Assembly: GCA_963971405.1 (NCBI GenBank)
Contig: OZ020484.1
Span: 9,052,001-9,116,000 of the forward strand
Direction of reading: 5' to 3'
From: Psococerastis gibbosa
Taxonomy: Eukaryota > Arthropoda > Insecta > Psocodea > Psocidae
Length of the DNA: 64,000 bases
Shown: one piece after another, positions 52,020 through 62,899 of the stretch
Layout of the letters: every line of letters starts with the position of its first letter
Position numbering within the stretch: position 1 is the first letter of the stretch
The notes under the pieces: generated by a model
Told to the model about the DNA's origin: nothing
Seen by the model: only the letters and a program-made list of their open reading frames with translations
The model's database searches: none
Made by a program: the position numbers and the translations under genes

Positions 52020-52385
52020 AATCACTACAATTCTAACTTACTTACTTCTCGTGTCCGGGGAGACACGCATTTAATGGGGGGACAGCTTGGACGGTTATGC
52101 CGTTTGCTTAGTTTTAGTTAGTTCATTGTGTTTTTTCTCACTTCCTTTTTTGAATTTTTGAAGCCATTTTTTATGTATCGTATAATTCTAACATCATAAA
52201 CTGTTATAAATTAATAGGGGGTGGGTTAATTTTTTGGGGTCCCCTCGACCCCTCCCACCAATTTCTGTAATATGCTTTTGACCGGTTATAATGCTGTACA
52301 TTATTAACTTTTATTACATATTGTTTTATACTGTCAGTATATTCTAGATAAAAAAACGACATATTTTTTTAGAATGTTAAGTCTA
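52020..52385. other. No gene recognised
   Basis: No motif noted. Confidence 0.4.
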
Positions 52386-52389
52386 TAAT

Positions 52390-52715
52390 ATCGGCGTAAA
52401 TAGGGAGGGGCATCCGTAGCTCCGCTCCCCCCCCCCCCTGTATTTCTGGTGACAAAGACGTTATGGAAGCTATAAAGGCGTACTATCCACAATAACGAAA
52501 GGGAAATTCTTGGTATGCTTACTTTTCATTAAAGACATCATGAAAAAAATCAACAAATTGACCAAGTGGGCTACTCAAAATGGGTGTATCTTCGTCGGCA
52601 AAATCTAAACTGTACTGCTTGCAAGATGCGTGAAACCTCACTATTTAGGCCTCATTTTTCTTTTGTTTTTTTCTCTGGGGAGAGCCCCCGGGCCCCCCCT
52701 TTCTCCAGGGTATGA
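52390..52715 (+). repeat. CATTGGCG hAT-like fragment
   Basis: ATCGGCGTAAATAGG begins the copy (CATTGGCG terminus with substitutions), followed by a C-tract, TTCTGGTGACAAAGACGTTA, TCCACAATAACGAAAGGGAA and a CCCCCGGGCCCCCC end. Internally shortened relative to 29820. Confidence 0.7.
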
Positions 52716-52855
52716 CATGTGCATTGGTTACTTATACTTATGAGCGTGTCAGAACTTGTAAAAAAACATAGAGAGATTAAAAACAAATTTTTTTTTTAAA
52801 TTGTTTAAATATCGAAAACAGGCGCAACGTTTAAATTTCAATTTTTTGTCTTACT

Positions 52856-53007
52856 GCAGTCTGATCGAGGCGTTTATAATACCGGGGTTAAATAAATTCC
52901 CTAGGATTATAACTGTAAACAAACAAATTTTGAATAGCACTTTCCATTATAAAATTACCAGTGGATTAAATAAATACCGGTATTATAAACGCCCCGATCA
53001 GGCTACT
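52856..53007. mobile_element. GCAGCCTGATC palindromic MITE, third copy
   Basis: GCAGTCTGATCGAGGCGTTT and AAACGCCCCGATCAGGCTAC mirror each other, as do inner AATACCGGGGTTAAATAAAT and ATTTAATCCACTGG-like blocks. The centre CACTTTCCATTATAAAATTA matches the reverse of 7371. Confidence 0.75.
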
Positions 53008-53064
53008 GAAGATGAATAGTGTAGTGTAACTTATACTGTATATTTTCATACACATTAAAAAAAG

Positions 53065-53913
53065 AACCGGTCCTAGTTTTTTAATTATTTATTAATTATT
53101 TATTAAAGTAATTTCATGGTAAACAAAGCTTTCTACGTATAAATTGGAAAGCAATAATTTTCCTATAGTTAAATTACGGGCATCTCGGGGGGGGGGGGGG
53201 GGGTTGTCCACCTGACGTCACTGGAGGTGAGGTAAATTATAGATAGGTCAGACCAACACATTACCACACAGTAATTATGACAGGGCATGCAATGCATTTG
53301 AGCGTGAATTTTCTATCATTTTTTTCAAAAAAAATAATTTTTTGTGCAAAACCAAATAGTTTTTTATGAAAGCAACCTGTACAGTTTCGTTACTCAATTT
53401 AACACCTAAAACATGCCTGAATGTAGAAATCATCAATAGAAAGGTTTCGCAGAAAAATTATTTCATTTTTCATTAAAATTGAGTTATTTTTATTTTTTAC
53501 CCCAGAAGCAAACTATCAACCCCCTGCATTTCGTTAACATTAATAACGACTACAATATATGTGAATTTAAAAAAAATCGTTGGAGCCGTTTTCGATAAAT
53601 ATTTTTTTAGACGTTTTTTTATGAGTTTTTTGAAAATAAAACCCCCCCAAACAGAATTAGCCCAAAATAAAAAATAGTCCCGAGGTGTGGTTTTTGTGAA
53701 CCTACATGCCAAATTTCATCAAAATCGACTGAGTAGTTTGCCCGGAAATTGATAAACAGACAGACAGACAGAGCGACAAACAGGCAGACATTTCGTAAAA
53801 AACACTTTTTTGGGTTCCTGGGACCTCAAAACGTGTAAATCCGTTGAAATCTCGGAATCAAAAATTTCGACCATCACAAAGCTTTCCTTATACTACGTAT
53901 AAATTGGAAAGCA
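53065..53913 (-). repeat. TGCTTTCC repeat, copy 4 (minus strand)
   Basis: The right end TACGTATAAATTGGAAAGCA is the family start read in reverse; GACAGACAGACAGA marks the microsatellite. GCATGCAATGCATTTGAGCG, a G17 tract (53187..53203) and the TGACGTCA block follow. The distal end shows an extra TACGTATAAATTGGAAAGCA at ~53135, so the left border is rearranged. Confidence 0.8.
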
Positions 53914-54014
53914 AAAAATAATAAGTAAAAAAGTCATATAATGTACTAGGCAGACTTCAGCAGTGAAAGAGTAATGAAAAATAAATTCAAAGTCTTGCAC
54001 CAGCCCTAAAGCCC

Positions 54015-54054
54015 TCCCCCCCCCCACATGAAATTTTGAGAATTTACGCCAATG
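54015..54054 (+). repeat. CATTGGCG hAT-like right terminus
   Basis: A C-tract followed by AAATTTTGAGAATTTACGCC and AATG, the right end of the family without a left partner. Confidence 0.65.
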
Positions 54055-54059
54055 GTCTA

Positions 54060-54305
54060 TAATGGGTTAATATGTATGTATAATATATGGGATAATGTGT
54101 GGGATATGTATGAGTGGGCCGAAAGCCCCAAAATTCGCCCACATGGAAAATAAAGACATTTTTCTGTCTTTTCTTCTTTCTATAAGTTGGAGAAATGAAG
54201 CCTTAGCCGTTTCTTCAATACCCCAATTAAATAGATACATTTAAGGGCAAATCGGAGATACGTTTTTTGGACAAAGGGCTCTTCCCCTCCTATTGTCTCT
54301 CAAAT
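54060..54305. other. No gene recognised
   Basis: No motif noted. Confidence 0.4.
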
Positions 54306-54310
54306 ACTGT

Positions 54311-54862
54311 CAGTGCATTGGTATTTCATTCTACACTTCCGTGAAAATTTCTTACTTAATAAGATTTCCATTGCCACGTGCCTCACTAGCTAGGCCGCAG
54401 ATGACGATAGTAAGAAAACAGACACTAAGTGGAACTATAGCAGGGGGGGGGGGAGGGGGGGGCATCTTATGTAATTGCTAGCCTGGCCAGCTGAAGACAG
54501 TGCACTGGTATTTCATTCTACACTTCCGTGAAAATTTCTTACTTAATAAGATTTCCATTGCCACGTGCCTCACTAGCTAGGCCGCAGATGACGATAGTAA
54601 GAAAACAGACACTAAGTGGAACTATAGCAGGTGGGGGGGGGGAGGGGGGGCATCTTATGTAATTGCTAGCCTGGCCAGCTGAAGACAGTGCACTGGTATT
54701 TCATTCTACACTTCCGTGTAAATTTCTTACGTAATAAGATTTCCATTGCCACGTGCCTCACTAGCTAGGTCGCAGATGACGATAGTAAGGAAACAGACAC
54801 TAAGTGGAAGAATAGCAGGTGGGGGGGGGTCATCTTATGTAATTGATAGCTTGGCCAGCTGA
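54311..54862 (+). repeat. Three-unit tandem array, ~188-bp period
   Basis: Units start CAGTGCA(T/C)TGGTATTTCA at 54311, 54498 and 54686. All contain ACACTTCCGTG, GATTTCCATTGCCACGTGCC, TCACTAGCTAGG(C/T)CGCAGAT and a G-tract of changing length before CATCTTATGTAATTG. The G-tract is the most variable part of each unit. No coding frame is shared in phase. Confidence 0.9.
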
Positions 54863-54864
54863 CG

Positions 54865-55822
54865 AAAGCCGGACAGGATTGATTGCAAGAATTGAATCCG
54901 CGGAAGGAAGTGGGGACGGCCTGCTTGTAATGGAACCCCCCCCCCCCTCCCTGTCTCCCTGCACATGCCGCACTCACCACCTAATCCTGACTTTTGAAGC
55001 TTCCGTGTGTGATATTCCGAAATCCGATACCAGCGGGCATGGGGAATGGGATAACTTGTGTGCGCACGGGCGTACTATTCCAAAATTCCGGTTGCTACCC
55101 GCACCTCTTCTAATTTTCTCCCGCCCCAGGAGATCACATTCACCTCCGAACTTGTTGTTCTAACAATTTAAAATTTATCTGAACTATGGGTTTGATTAGA
55201 ATTCATTGGGAGTGAAATGCGAATGCTGAAGGAGAAGCAGGTTGCTTCGAGGAGTAAAAAATGCGGTTCGGTTCTGTGTTTATGTAGTGGAACAACATTT
55301 TATAATAAGGGCGTATTCTACAATACTTCTGATAAAATACTCCATACAGCTCACCATATGAAGGCCTCTTTCCCAAATAAAGTTCACTATAATTCATGAA
55401 TGAATATTAATCAACTTCCCTATAATACTTACCTGTCACTATAACCATGTGTCTGTGTATTTATTTTAAAAATTGAAAAAAAAGGTAGGTAATGACAAAA
55501 TATGCCCATCCAATATAATTAAAAATATAAAAATAAATAGTTTTGAGTAAGAAGGGTCCGCCACAAATTTGTTATAAACATTTGAAAATTGATATTATAT
55601 AGTATAAAATGCCTTTATAGCTCACCATATAACACGGATTGCCCCGAAATATGTTATGGGGAACGCTGGGAGCTAATAATAGGGTTGTTTGTCAGATTAA
55701 ACTTTTGTTTAAGTGAAGAATATCGGGGATTTGTTACATAAAACGAACAATAACGTTGCAGGGAGCATATTAGAATCTGCCCTAAATAAAATATATAAAT
55801 CATTAATGACTTTTGTGCTATA
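54865..55822. other. No gene recognised
   Basis: A frame at 54843..55163 runs out of the tandem array and has no motif. The remainder is AT-rich. Confidence 0.4.
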
Positions 55823-55825
55823 AAC

Positions 55826-55986
55826 TTATCCTACTATCCCAACGGCGTTAGGACTACAAAGCTCTCTCTTACACTCATCTAGGAAGGCCCGAAACCGCCT
55901 TCTATACATATGCAGAAAATGTAGCAAATGTGGGATTCGAACTAACAACCTTTTGGGTGAAAATGAAATTCTGTACCACCATTCTA
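55826..55986 (-). repeat. SINE-A copy, minus strand
   Basis: On the minus strand GGTAGAATGGTGGTACAGAA, box B GTTAGTTCGAATCCCACA, CATTTTCTGCATATG and GGCCTTCCTAGATGAGTG are followed by GTCCTAACGCCGTTGGGATA. The right border abuts the retroelement peptide at 56003. Confidence 0.8.
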
Positions 55987-56002
55987 CCGTTGAAAACGCT
56001 GG

Positions 56003-56155
56003 AAGGATGAGTTGGAAAATGACCTTCGCGAGTAGGGAGTTCGTAGATGGTGGAGCGTTGTACGAAACCGAGAAAACTGGTGGGGTGTTGTCGAGCAGGT
56101 CAAAGCTCATCAATGGCAGTAGAGCCAGAAGCAGAAGAAGGTTCTACGTTGTCCT
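56003..56155 (+). pseudogene. Retrotransposon ORF2 C-terminal peptide, second copy
   Basis: The frame reads KRWKDELENDLRE, a stop, GVRRWWSVVRNRENWWGVV then EQVKAHQWQ and a stop. It matches the 17197 copy over ~40 residues; the KRWKDE start (RPxxRWxDDVExDL in relatives) is better kept here. The nonsense codon is at nearly the same place in both (after DLR and after DLRE), but the substituted codon differs by one position. Confidence 0.7.
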
Positions 56156-56159
56156 GACT

Positions 56160-56655
56160 GTATTTCAATGTTATGAATACCTTTATCTTTTGACAACCCA
56201 AGGCTGGATTTAGGTGGATCCAGGTGTCCAGTCTTCAAAAATATTGAGTGACATGAGGCACGACCTCAACGACGCTAACTATATACTATCCTTGAATGAA
56301 CACATAATATGATGCATCCCAAAGCTACAATACTACATCCCAAAAGCGACAATACTACATCCCCCGAAATTTGGGCAATCACCGTCAAGAGGTTGTGAAC
56401 ATGTCACTCGTGTAGAATTTACTGACTCGTAACTCCTACTCAGAACTTCAGATTAAAATTTAATTTCTACTTGATACTAAACAAACTAGAAATATGAGCA
56501 ACATGAAATATAAACAAACAAAAAACGAAAGATGTCTAAAACTGTAAAATAACTTCAAACGTTCAAAAGAAGTAAAAACGCGGGATATTGTTAGCAGACG
56601 TCTTTCTAGTTAGACGATTATTTCGCTTTTGCCAGGTGTAAACAAAAAGTTTCAC
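56160..56655. other. No gene recognised
   Basis: No motif noted. Confidence 0.4.
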
Positions 56656-56658
56656 TAA

Positions 56659-58445
56659 GGCGCTTATTCCACCACCGTCAATAGTGATAGTAAATGTAGT
56701 ATTGACGTGGTAGCAGACATTAAAGACCATAGCCTGCCAATCGAAATGAGCAGACTGGCATCCCTATGCTTATACATAGGATGCAGTATTTCAGGGCTTT
56801 GTGATTTTTTTCATGAAATCACAGGATCTAGGTTACAAAATATTTGCGTCCCACTTTCGAATTTTGGCCACTTGGTAGCGCTTGGGTGTTTCCCGCACAA
56901 ATTTAAAAATTGAAATGTAGTAGTCAATATCAATTTAATGTGTCATTTCATAATAATAAATCAATAATGACCCAAATTTAATGAAATCAACTAGTTTATT
57001 GTATCATTCGCACACCTAGGTACATCTACAGTACAATGGTCAATGAATATTTAAAAAAAAATGCTCGTGTATCCTACGCAGTATGTATTAATGTATGGAA
57101 GTATCACATACAATACTTCAAATTGTGTTCCAACATGAGTTTAGAAAGAGTACCTACTGTACTTTACGTTACGGCAAGCATTCATTAGGGCCTTTTCGTA
57201 CAGGTCACTGGAGGTTTGGCATTTTAAACCAAAACCCTGTGTGGGGAAAGTGGCAAAAAAAGTCTTTGCGTCGTGTTAGCATACTGTCACAGTAGACCAT
57301 GTATTGGACATTTTCACAACACCTATTTATTCAGACAGGTAGTTCCTCACTAACGCAATACGGTGACACCCACCATGTTCCCTTCCTTTTGACTCTGTAA
57401 GCCATGGGTGACAAGTGAAAACTCAAGGTGAGTTCCATGGAAAAGGCTTTTAAAATACAGCATAATGCAATAACATTAATGTAATAACAAATATACAGTA
57501 ATTTACAGTGAAGAGGAAGGAACACAACTAATATTTTTGACTTTTTTCCTTCAGGTAGAACTTGTCTTGCATTAACTTAGTTTCCACTCGAATTTCCTTG
57601 CTTCAACATTTTTTGTGGCGGGACGAAACGCCTCTGCTCCTGTTCCTCGAAATCTGTTGCCCTAAAAATGTCAATAATATTAGTCTACCGATACATGCCA
57701 ATTAAAATAAGACAACATATTTTGTTTTAGTTAATGTATGCTGCAGTGGACCCATAGAGGGAAGCCACTGTCACAAATTATTATTACGCAAGCCCCATGC
57801 ATGCAAAGGCTTAAAAATGCTTCTCGTAGGTTGTACAGTAACTTGTTACACTCTGTGTGTTTGGGGAGTGTGCTAAGTGACTTAATTTGGCTACAAGACG
57901 GCAACAATGCAACACTTTAAGAAGAATTAAAGCTATTGTGGGTTTAATATAAATTTCTCACTTACCTTTTAGATGTATTATTGTAGGCCTACTGTACTTT
58001 GCATAATGTGTAGCATAGTTTGCAGTTTTGAATCCAACAACCGAACTTATTTTATTAGTAAAGTAGGTATTGCTGTAGAGATTGAATCAATAAATAATTT
58101 TTACCATTTTTGTTTATCAAAAACCCACTCATTTCTGTTGCATTGTTATTGTTTTGAAAATGAATGTTGACTTCAAAACAGGCAGCCAATAGTCGGCCAA
58201 GTTTTATAGAACGTTCGAATACACTCACAATTGTTTCTTAATAAATTAATTTGATTGGTTAAAACTGGGACGCAAATATTTTGTGACTCGGCTCATGTGA
58301 TTTTCCTATTTGGAATCACAGCCGGCCCTATACCGACTAGCATTCTGTAGTAAATATTATTCTATGTTAAAGACAGTATAAAAATGTCTGCTACCATGTC
58401 AACACTACATTTACTATCACTATTGACGTTGGTGGAATAAGCGGC
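56659..58445. mobile_element. GGCGC TIR element, 1787 bp, long member
   Basis: The left end GGCGCTTATTCCACCACCGT and right end GTTGGTGGAATAAGCGGC are ~65-bp inverted repeats containing ACTATCACTATTGACG and the TGACGTGGTAGCAGACAT core (TGACATGGTAGCAGACAT at right). TAA and TTA flank them. A second, inner inverted repeat joins CAGGGCTTTGTGATTTTTTT and ACAAAATATTTGCGTCCCA (56792..56855) to TGGGACGCAAATATTTTGTG and GCCGGCCCTA (58265..58330). Its CAGGGC start looks hAT-like, so a hAT-type element may be nested within a Harbinger-like one; no 8-bp TSD is visible. It is the only family member long enough to hold coding remnants. Confidence 0.75.
57331..57405 (-). pseudogene. Short frame, possible Harbinger-type start
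   Basis: The minus strand encodes MAYRVKRKGTWWVSPYCVSE then ELPV and a stop. Basic residues followed by WWVxP is a feature near the N-terminus of many Harbinger transposases (RRRWWVxP). At 24 residues this is only suggestive, and no downstream catalytic region was found. Confidence 0.2.
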
Positions 58446-58449
58446 TTAG

Positions 58450-59625
58450 AAGAATTTCACGTTTTTAATGTTAGGCTAGCTTACTCCATACCTGCCACAC
58501 TCTAGAGTAGCAAATCTATAGCTACGACCTTGTGTCAACTACGGCCTTGTGTCAACCTTTTACTCTTGAAGCAAATATACTTGTTTTTAGCTGACGCCCC
58601 TGACGTGACAGCATATGGTCTATGGTGGTGAATTAGTGTTACACTAGGGGATGAAAATGAAGTGGGTGAGTTGATCCACCAATAACGAACTGCCGCTCGT
58701 TAAATAACTGGACACCCCCATGTGACCAGACTTTTTCAGCTCTCATTTTTCAACTCTCTCATGTTTATTCTTATTCTCCCATTTAGCTGTTTAATACTGC
58801 CCCGCTTGGTTATTTACATAGCCTCCAATCTATTCTGCGCTAAAAAATATTGAAAACTCCAAACATTTGTTTTTGTGCTATTGGTTGTGTTGAGGCTCTC
58901 GGTTTTTCTTGTTTGAAATGGAGGATTGATCTAAAAAAAAACTCGTTTTGCGAACCTTTTGGAAATTGAATTTCACTGGAACTTCCAAAAGTTCTAATTT
59001 AGTTCATTCTTGAACTCCTCGTGGTAGGGTGGTAGGCAACATTTTTCGCGGTTGGTTATGAACATTTTGAATTGTTGGTCGTAAGCCTGCTTATAGTCGC
59101 TTAATCCAACTTTGCCCTGCCATGTCAGTTACCAATTTTCATTTGACGGCAGAATTCGGTCGTTCTTTCTTTGGCCTGTATGAAAAAATGAGGGCAGATA
59201 TCGTAAAAGAACCCTATTTTTTGTAGGTCATGATAAGTGAATTTTTCTGAGAATTTGTATACGTCGCTATGTCATTATCAACACGAAGTCCACCTACTAT
59301 CTCGACGAAGCCGCCGAAAAATTCGGTTGTTTCTCGTTTTGAGTGCCAATGAAAACATACAGTATATCTTAAAAAATGCCATTGCCGATATCCCCGGCTC
59401 TTTTCCAGAGGAATTATTAGAATTATAGGCCTACTGTAGCGCGGTTACCTTAAAAAGAAATGGATCTCGAGCAAAATGTAATTGTATTGGGACTTTTTGA
59501 TAAATCCAATTGGAACCAGCAACCAGTTCCTTTGATGAGATCAGAACAAATGGAGTGGAGTAGTTGCTACCTGCTGAAAGACTGGACTCCTGTCTCAACT
59601 TCACAAGGTTTTACCTGCATGCAAA
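58450..59625. other. No gene recognised
   Basis: No motif; the frame at 59237..59428 is uninformative. Confidence 0.4.
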
Positions 59626-59627
59626 CA

Positions 59628-59817
59628 TAATAGTCTCCTAAGTAACTTTGTAAAACTTGCTGTCACTCATTATGAAAAAATTATTACTTTGTACAGCTGT
59701 TTTACGTAATAAAATAAGATACACAACCGGTTTCGGCTCACATCACAGCGTTTTCAATTGCACTTGACGACGGCGTGAGCCGAAACCGGTTGTGTATTTA
59801 ATTTTATTACGTAAAAC
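59628..59817 (+). mobile_element. Penelope-like terminal repeat with hammerhead-like motif
   Basis: It starts AACATAATAGTCTCCTAAGT, identical with the start of the 44710 insertion. It then forms a ~50-bp inverted repeat: TTTTACGTAATAAAATAAGA and ACACAACCGGTTTCGGCTCA against TGAGCCGAAACCGGTTGTGT and AATTTTATTACGTAAAA. The loop holds TTGACGAC, a GGC-GTGA-GCC hairpin and GAAAC (59763..59786), the same layout as at 40.6 kb. Confidence 0.6.
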
Positions 59818-59880
59818 TTGTCAGGACATGTAGAGCAGTGGAACGGACTCCCCCTCCCCCCGAAATGTTTTGTCTTCACA
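59818..59880 (+). repeat. SINE-A head fragment
   Basis: GTCAGGACATGTAGAGCAGT followed by GGAACGGACTCC, then diverging at a C-tract. It precedes a full SINE-A by ~20 bp. Confidence 0.7.
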
Positions 59881-59899
59881 CTAGATACACACACTAGAT

Positions 59900-60125
59900 G
59901 TCAGGACATGTAGAGTAGTGGTACGGACTCCAACTTTCACCCGAAAGGTTGCTGGTTCGAGTCCCACACTTGCTATATTTTCTGGCCATGCTTCGGAGTG
60001 CATGTAAAGCAGGAGGTCCCGGGCTTTCCTAGCTGAGTGTAAGAGTGGGCTCATAGCCCTAACTCCGCTAGGTTGGCTTATTAATAGAACAAAAAAAGTC
60101 GATATTTATTTATTTATTTATTTTA
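59900..60125 (+). repeat. SINE-A, best-preserved copy
   Basis: TGTCAGGACATGTAGAGTAG, box-A-like GTAGAGTAGTGGTACGG, the hairpin AACTTTCACCCGAAAGGTT, and a consensus box B GGTTCGAGTCCC. The CTTTCAC loop resembles the tRNA-Glu anticodon loop. The body GGCCATGCTTCGGAGTGCAT and the 3' end GGTTGGCTTATTAATAGAAC with a (TTTA)n tail complete it. This copy is the reference I used for the family. Confidence 0.9.
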
Positions 60126-60129
60126 TTTA

Positions 60130-60548
60130 AAACTGTACAAAGTTAATAACTTTTTTACAATGACGCTCGTATGCTCGTTTTCGTGTATTTCTCTAGAGGT
60201 TTTATGGCCGCTTGACTGTCCTAACATATAGTAGTATTACAACTGGACTGCACGCCATTATCTAAGGCCTGTCTTATTGCTTATAACGTACTTCCGCCTT
60301 TTACTGTGGTGAGGGCTCTCTCATGTAGGTCCTTCATGCCCATTGGCCATGTAATGTACAGCTTGTATTATTTTGGGAGCATCAGTAGGACAGCTACAGC
60401 AGCGGTTGAACTCCCCGACTGCGGCATTAATACATGTAATTTTGTGATCGATATGGTTTCTCACCTCCAGCAACCGCTATTTACACCGTTCCTTCTCGTA
60501 ACTAGCTACCCCCAGAGAATATGCCATATAAAACATAGACCTGTGACC
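60130..60548. other. No gene recognised
   Basis: No motif noted. Confidence 0.4.
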
Positions 60549-60551
60549 TGT

Positions 60552-60664
60552 GTCATTTGCTTTCTGCAATGAGAGGTCGGTGGAAACCCCGCCTAAGTCT
60601 TGAATGTCTGCTACCACGTCAACGTAAGTGCATTCTGCAATGAGAGGTCGGTGGAAACCCCGCC
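60552..60664. repeat. Two right halves of GGCGC-type MITEs
   Basis: TTTCTGCAATGAGAGGTCGG and GGAAACCCCGCCTAAG end near 60593. ATGTCTGCTACCACGTCAAC follows, then CTGCAATGAGAGGTCGGTGG and CCCCGCC again to 60664. These are the right arm of the inner element at 9.2 kb, part of the outer arm, and a second inner right arm, so left halves were lost from a nested arrangement. Confidence 0.65.
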
Positions 60665-60667
60665 TAA

Positions 60668-61636
60668 GCAGTCCTCGGCCAAGCAGCGGCATAATGGCAG
60701 TGGCAAGCCTGGTGGCGCAGGCTTGTCTAGAAATAGCCACAGTAGCCCGAGGATCACCACGTGACGGGGGGAATAGTTGCCGCCACTAAATAAGCAACCA
60801 CTAGTAGGGCACTCTTTTGCCCTAGGGTTGGGCCCCGACGGTGGAGAAACACTATGAAGAGTCAACGGCATAAAGATGCAGAAGACAACGGGAAACCACT
60901 GCATGACAATTCACTAGTACAGTCATCATGACTAAGTACGTTAGATATTCTGCACACTTGAATTCCTTTTGGGGAGTCTGAAGTACGGTATCTACGTGTG
61001 TACGATTGCCATGATGATCACCAATCTTCGATAGAAGAGGCATTCGAAGAAGACGAAGAAGTAGATGTATGATTTCATAGGTTTGAAACACGGGCGACCC
61101 TCTGAATACAGTAATTTGATTAAAGCAGAATTGGTCCATAAAATTCTGTGTAAATGCCATTCAGGTGTTTCCCTAACGCACGAAGCAGTCAATTATTGGA
61201 AATGGCAAGTCAGCAACGTAAAAATGTAAAATCGACAGCGAGGGGACTGGCAGGTAAATGAGAAGTTGCCGGCATGATTGATATGGACTCACAAATTGCC
61301 GGCAAGCTGCTGCGTAAACATTTGCTGCTGAGCTTACGGCTGTGCCACCAATATTGCAAATAATTGAAAAACTCCACTTTTCTCTCCTTTTGCTGTTGAT
61401 TTTTTTTTAAAGTGCAGGTGTTATTTTGGTGAAAATACACGTCACCTTCTATTTACGCAATAATTATGGCATGTAAAAATTGGATCGGGTTGGGAAAACT
61501 AGGTTCGAAACGGAAGTATGAAGTTTGAGACGCAATATAAAAGCAGAATTTTCTGCCTGACCCATCACTAATGAGCACCTTACCTTTATACAATAGGTAG
61601 GGAAAAACGCGGCTGTCAGGCAAGTGGCTCACGACA
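60668..61636. other. No intact gene; less AT-rich left third
   Basis: At 60670..60920 the sequence is GC-balanced and contains ACGGCATAAAGATGCAGAAG and ACGGGAAACCACTGCATGAC, a phrase I associate with decayed non-LTR retroelements, but I cannot place it. The remaining frames (61210..61440 and others) have no motif. Confidence 0.25.
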
Positions 61637-61639
61637 ATA

Positions 61640-61815
61640 TCCCACTTTGGTGGCAAGGTGGTAGCGTGCTTGTACTTGTGCGAGTATCTTCGATACTCAC
61701 CTTGCGGTCGGAGACGTGTCGTAACTCGACACAAGTACCCATTAGGTGACTTAGTGAGACGATTGAAGAGGTTAATCGGATACATTCATTTATGCGATTT
61801 AACCTTTTAAAGGAA
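61640..61815 (+). repeat. SINE-B copy, plus strand
   Basis: TGGCAAGGTGGTAGCGTGCT (box A), a short insertion around CTTCGATACTCACC, then GCGGTCGGAGACGTGTCGTA (box-B-like), GATTGAAGAGGTTAATCGGA and TACATTCATTTATGCGATTT. Confidence 0.85.
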
Positions 61816-61819
61816 AAAA

Positions 61820-62675
61820 AATAGTGCACTGGTTAAGAGAGGATATTCTACCATACTTTTATTGGGTTGTCGCGTCATAGCTGTTCGTTTTAAATGTAAA
61901 ATGGGATTGCTTCTCAAGTGAAAAATCCTTTTGAGATTCTGCATAAAGGGCTAAAAATACAAAAATCACAATCTGACCAATGGTTTCGGAATGCACAGGC
62001 AACAAATATCACTTCATTATTATATACTGTAAACGTAAATAGATTTACTTCAGAAATTTGTTCTCGCTTATTTTCAGTTTGGAAATGAGGTTTGAGCCAA
62101 ATGTAACTAATGGTACTCCATTACCGCGGCTATTTTAATGATGGCTACCCATACCACAGAACAACATAACATATAAGAACGTTAACTCAATGGTAATATT
62201 TTGTTAGGGAAAGATTGCCAACTGCCAAAAAAAAATAATAATAACGTTGGCCCTCCCGCGTCTGAATCATTCGCTCCTTTTTTCAAATTTTGTGTGGCCG
62301 GGGCCCCGGCCGGCCCGGCTCGCGCTCCCTTCCTATTTAATATTATATTGACCTATTTTGTATTATATAATTGATTTTTAATGACTACTCTGGTATGTAC
62401 TCTGACAACGTTGTTAGTATTCACCTTATTTTAAACAAACTATTTTTTTTTTCATAGTTCCACACTAAGCCGTACCTAACATATTAAATACAAAATTAAG
62501 AAATACTCAATGACCAACGCACATTATACTTATTAAGAAATATACATTTCTTTTTATTACTAAATTGAACTCAGTCCATACAAAATCCATCTACAAATTA
62601 TTTGTGATAACGTTAATAGCTCGAAATGTAATGTATCAACACGTCGAAATAGATTGTTATGTGGAAATAGGAATA
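61820..62675. other. No gene recognised
   Basis: It contains a GC-rich GGCCGGGGCCCCGGCCGGCC palindromic patch near 62296. No coding motif. Confidence 0.4.
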
Positions 62676-62679
62676 CATT

Positions 62680-62895
62680 CTCGTCCTTGCTCTTCTTCTG
62701 GAAAGTCGAGACTGACATCTTCTGCAGGTTCCACCTATACTCTTCATCGGTTGCGAGCCTTCCCTTGCTCGGTGATGAGCCATTCGCCGCCAATAAACCG
62801 AATCCTTCAGGCTTTTGCATAGCGAACAATGTCTTCTCCTTCCAGCATCACGTCTATCTTTCTCCTCCTTATCAAGGCGGCATGCATGTTCATCC
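62680..62895 (-). pseudogene. Degenerate non-LTR retrotransposon tail
   Basis: The minus strand reads IDVMLEGEDIVRYAKA, a stop, then RIRFIGGEW. This aligns with the GEDIVRYxKAQRIRWLGHVxRM region after the polymerase of CR1/RTE-like elements. A neighbouring frame continues with RRMAHHRAREGSQ, fitting the xRMxxxRxPK segment, so a frameshift is likely near 62785. Only this tail is present. Confidence 0.5.
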
Positions 62896-62899
62896 CGAA

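Noticed and set aside
59900..59975. Functional tRNA gene
   Set aside because: Boxes A and B and an anticodon-like hairpin are present, but there is no proper acceptor stem and the sequence continues into a SINE body shared by many copies.
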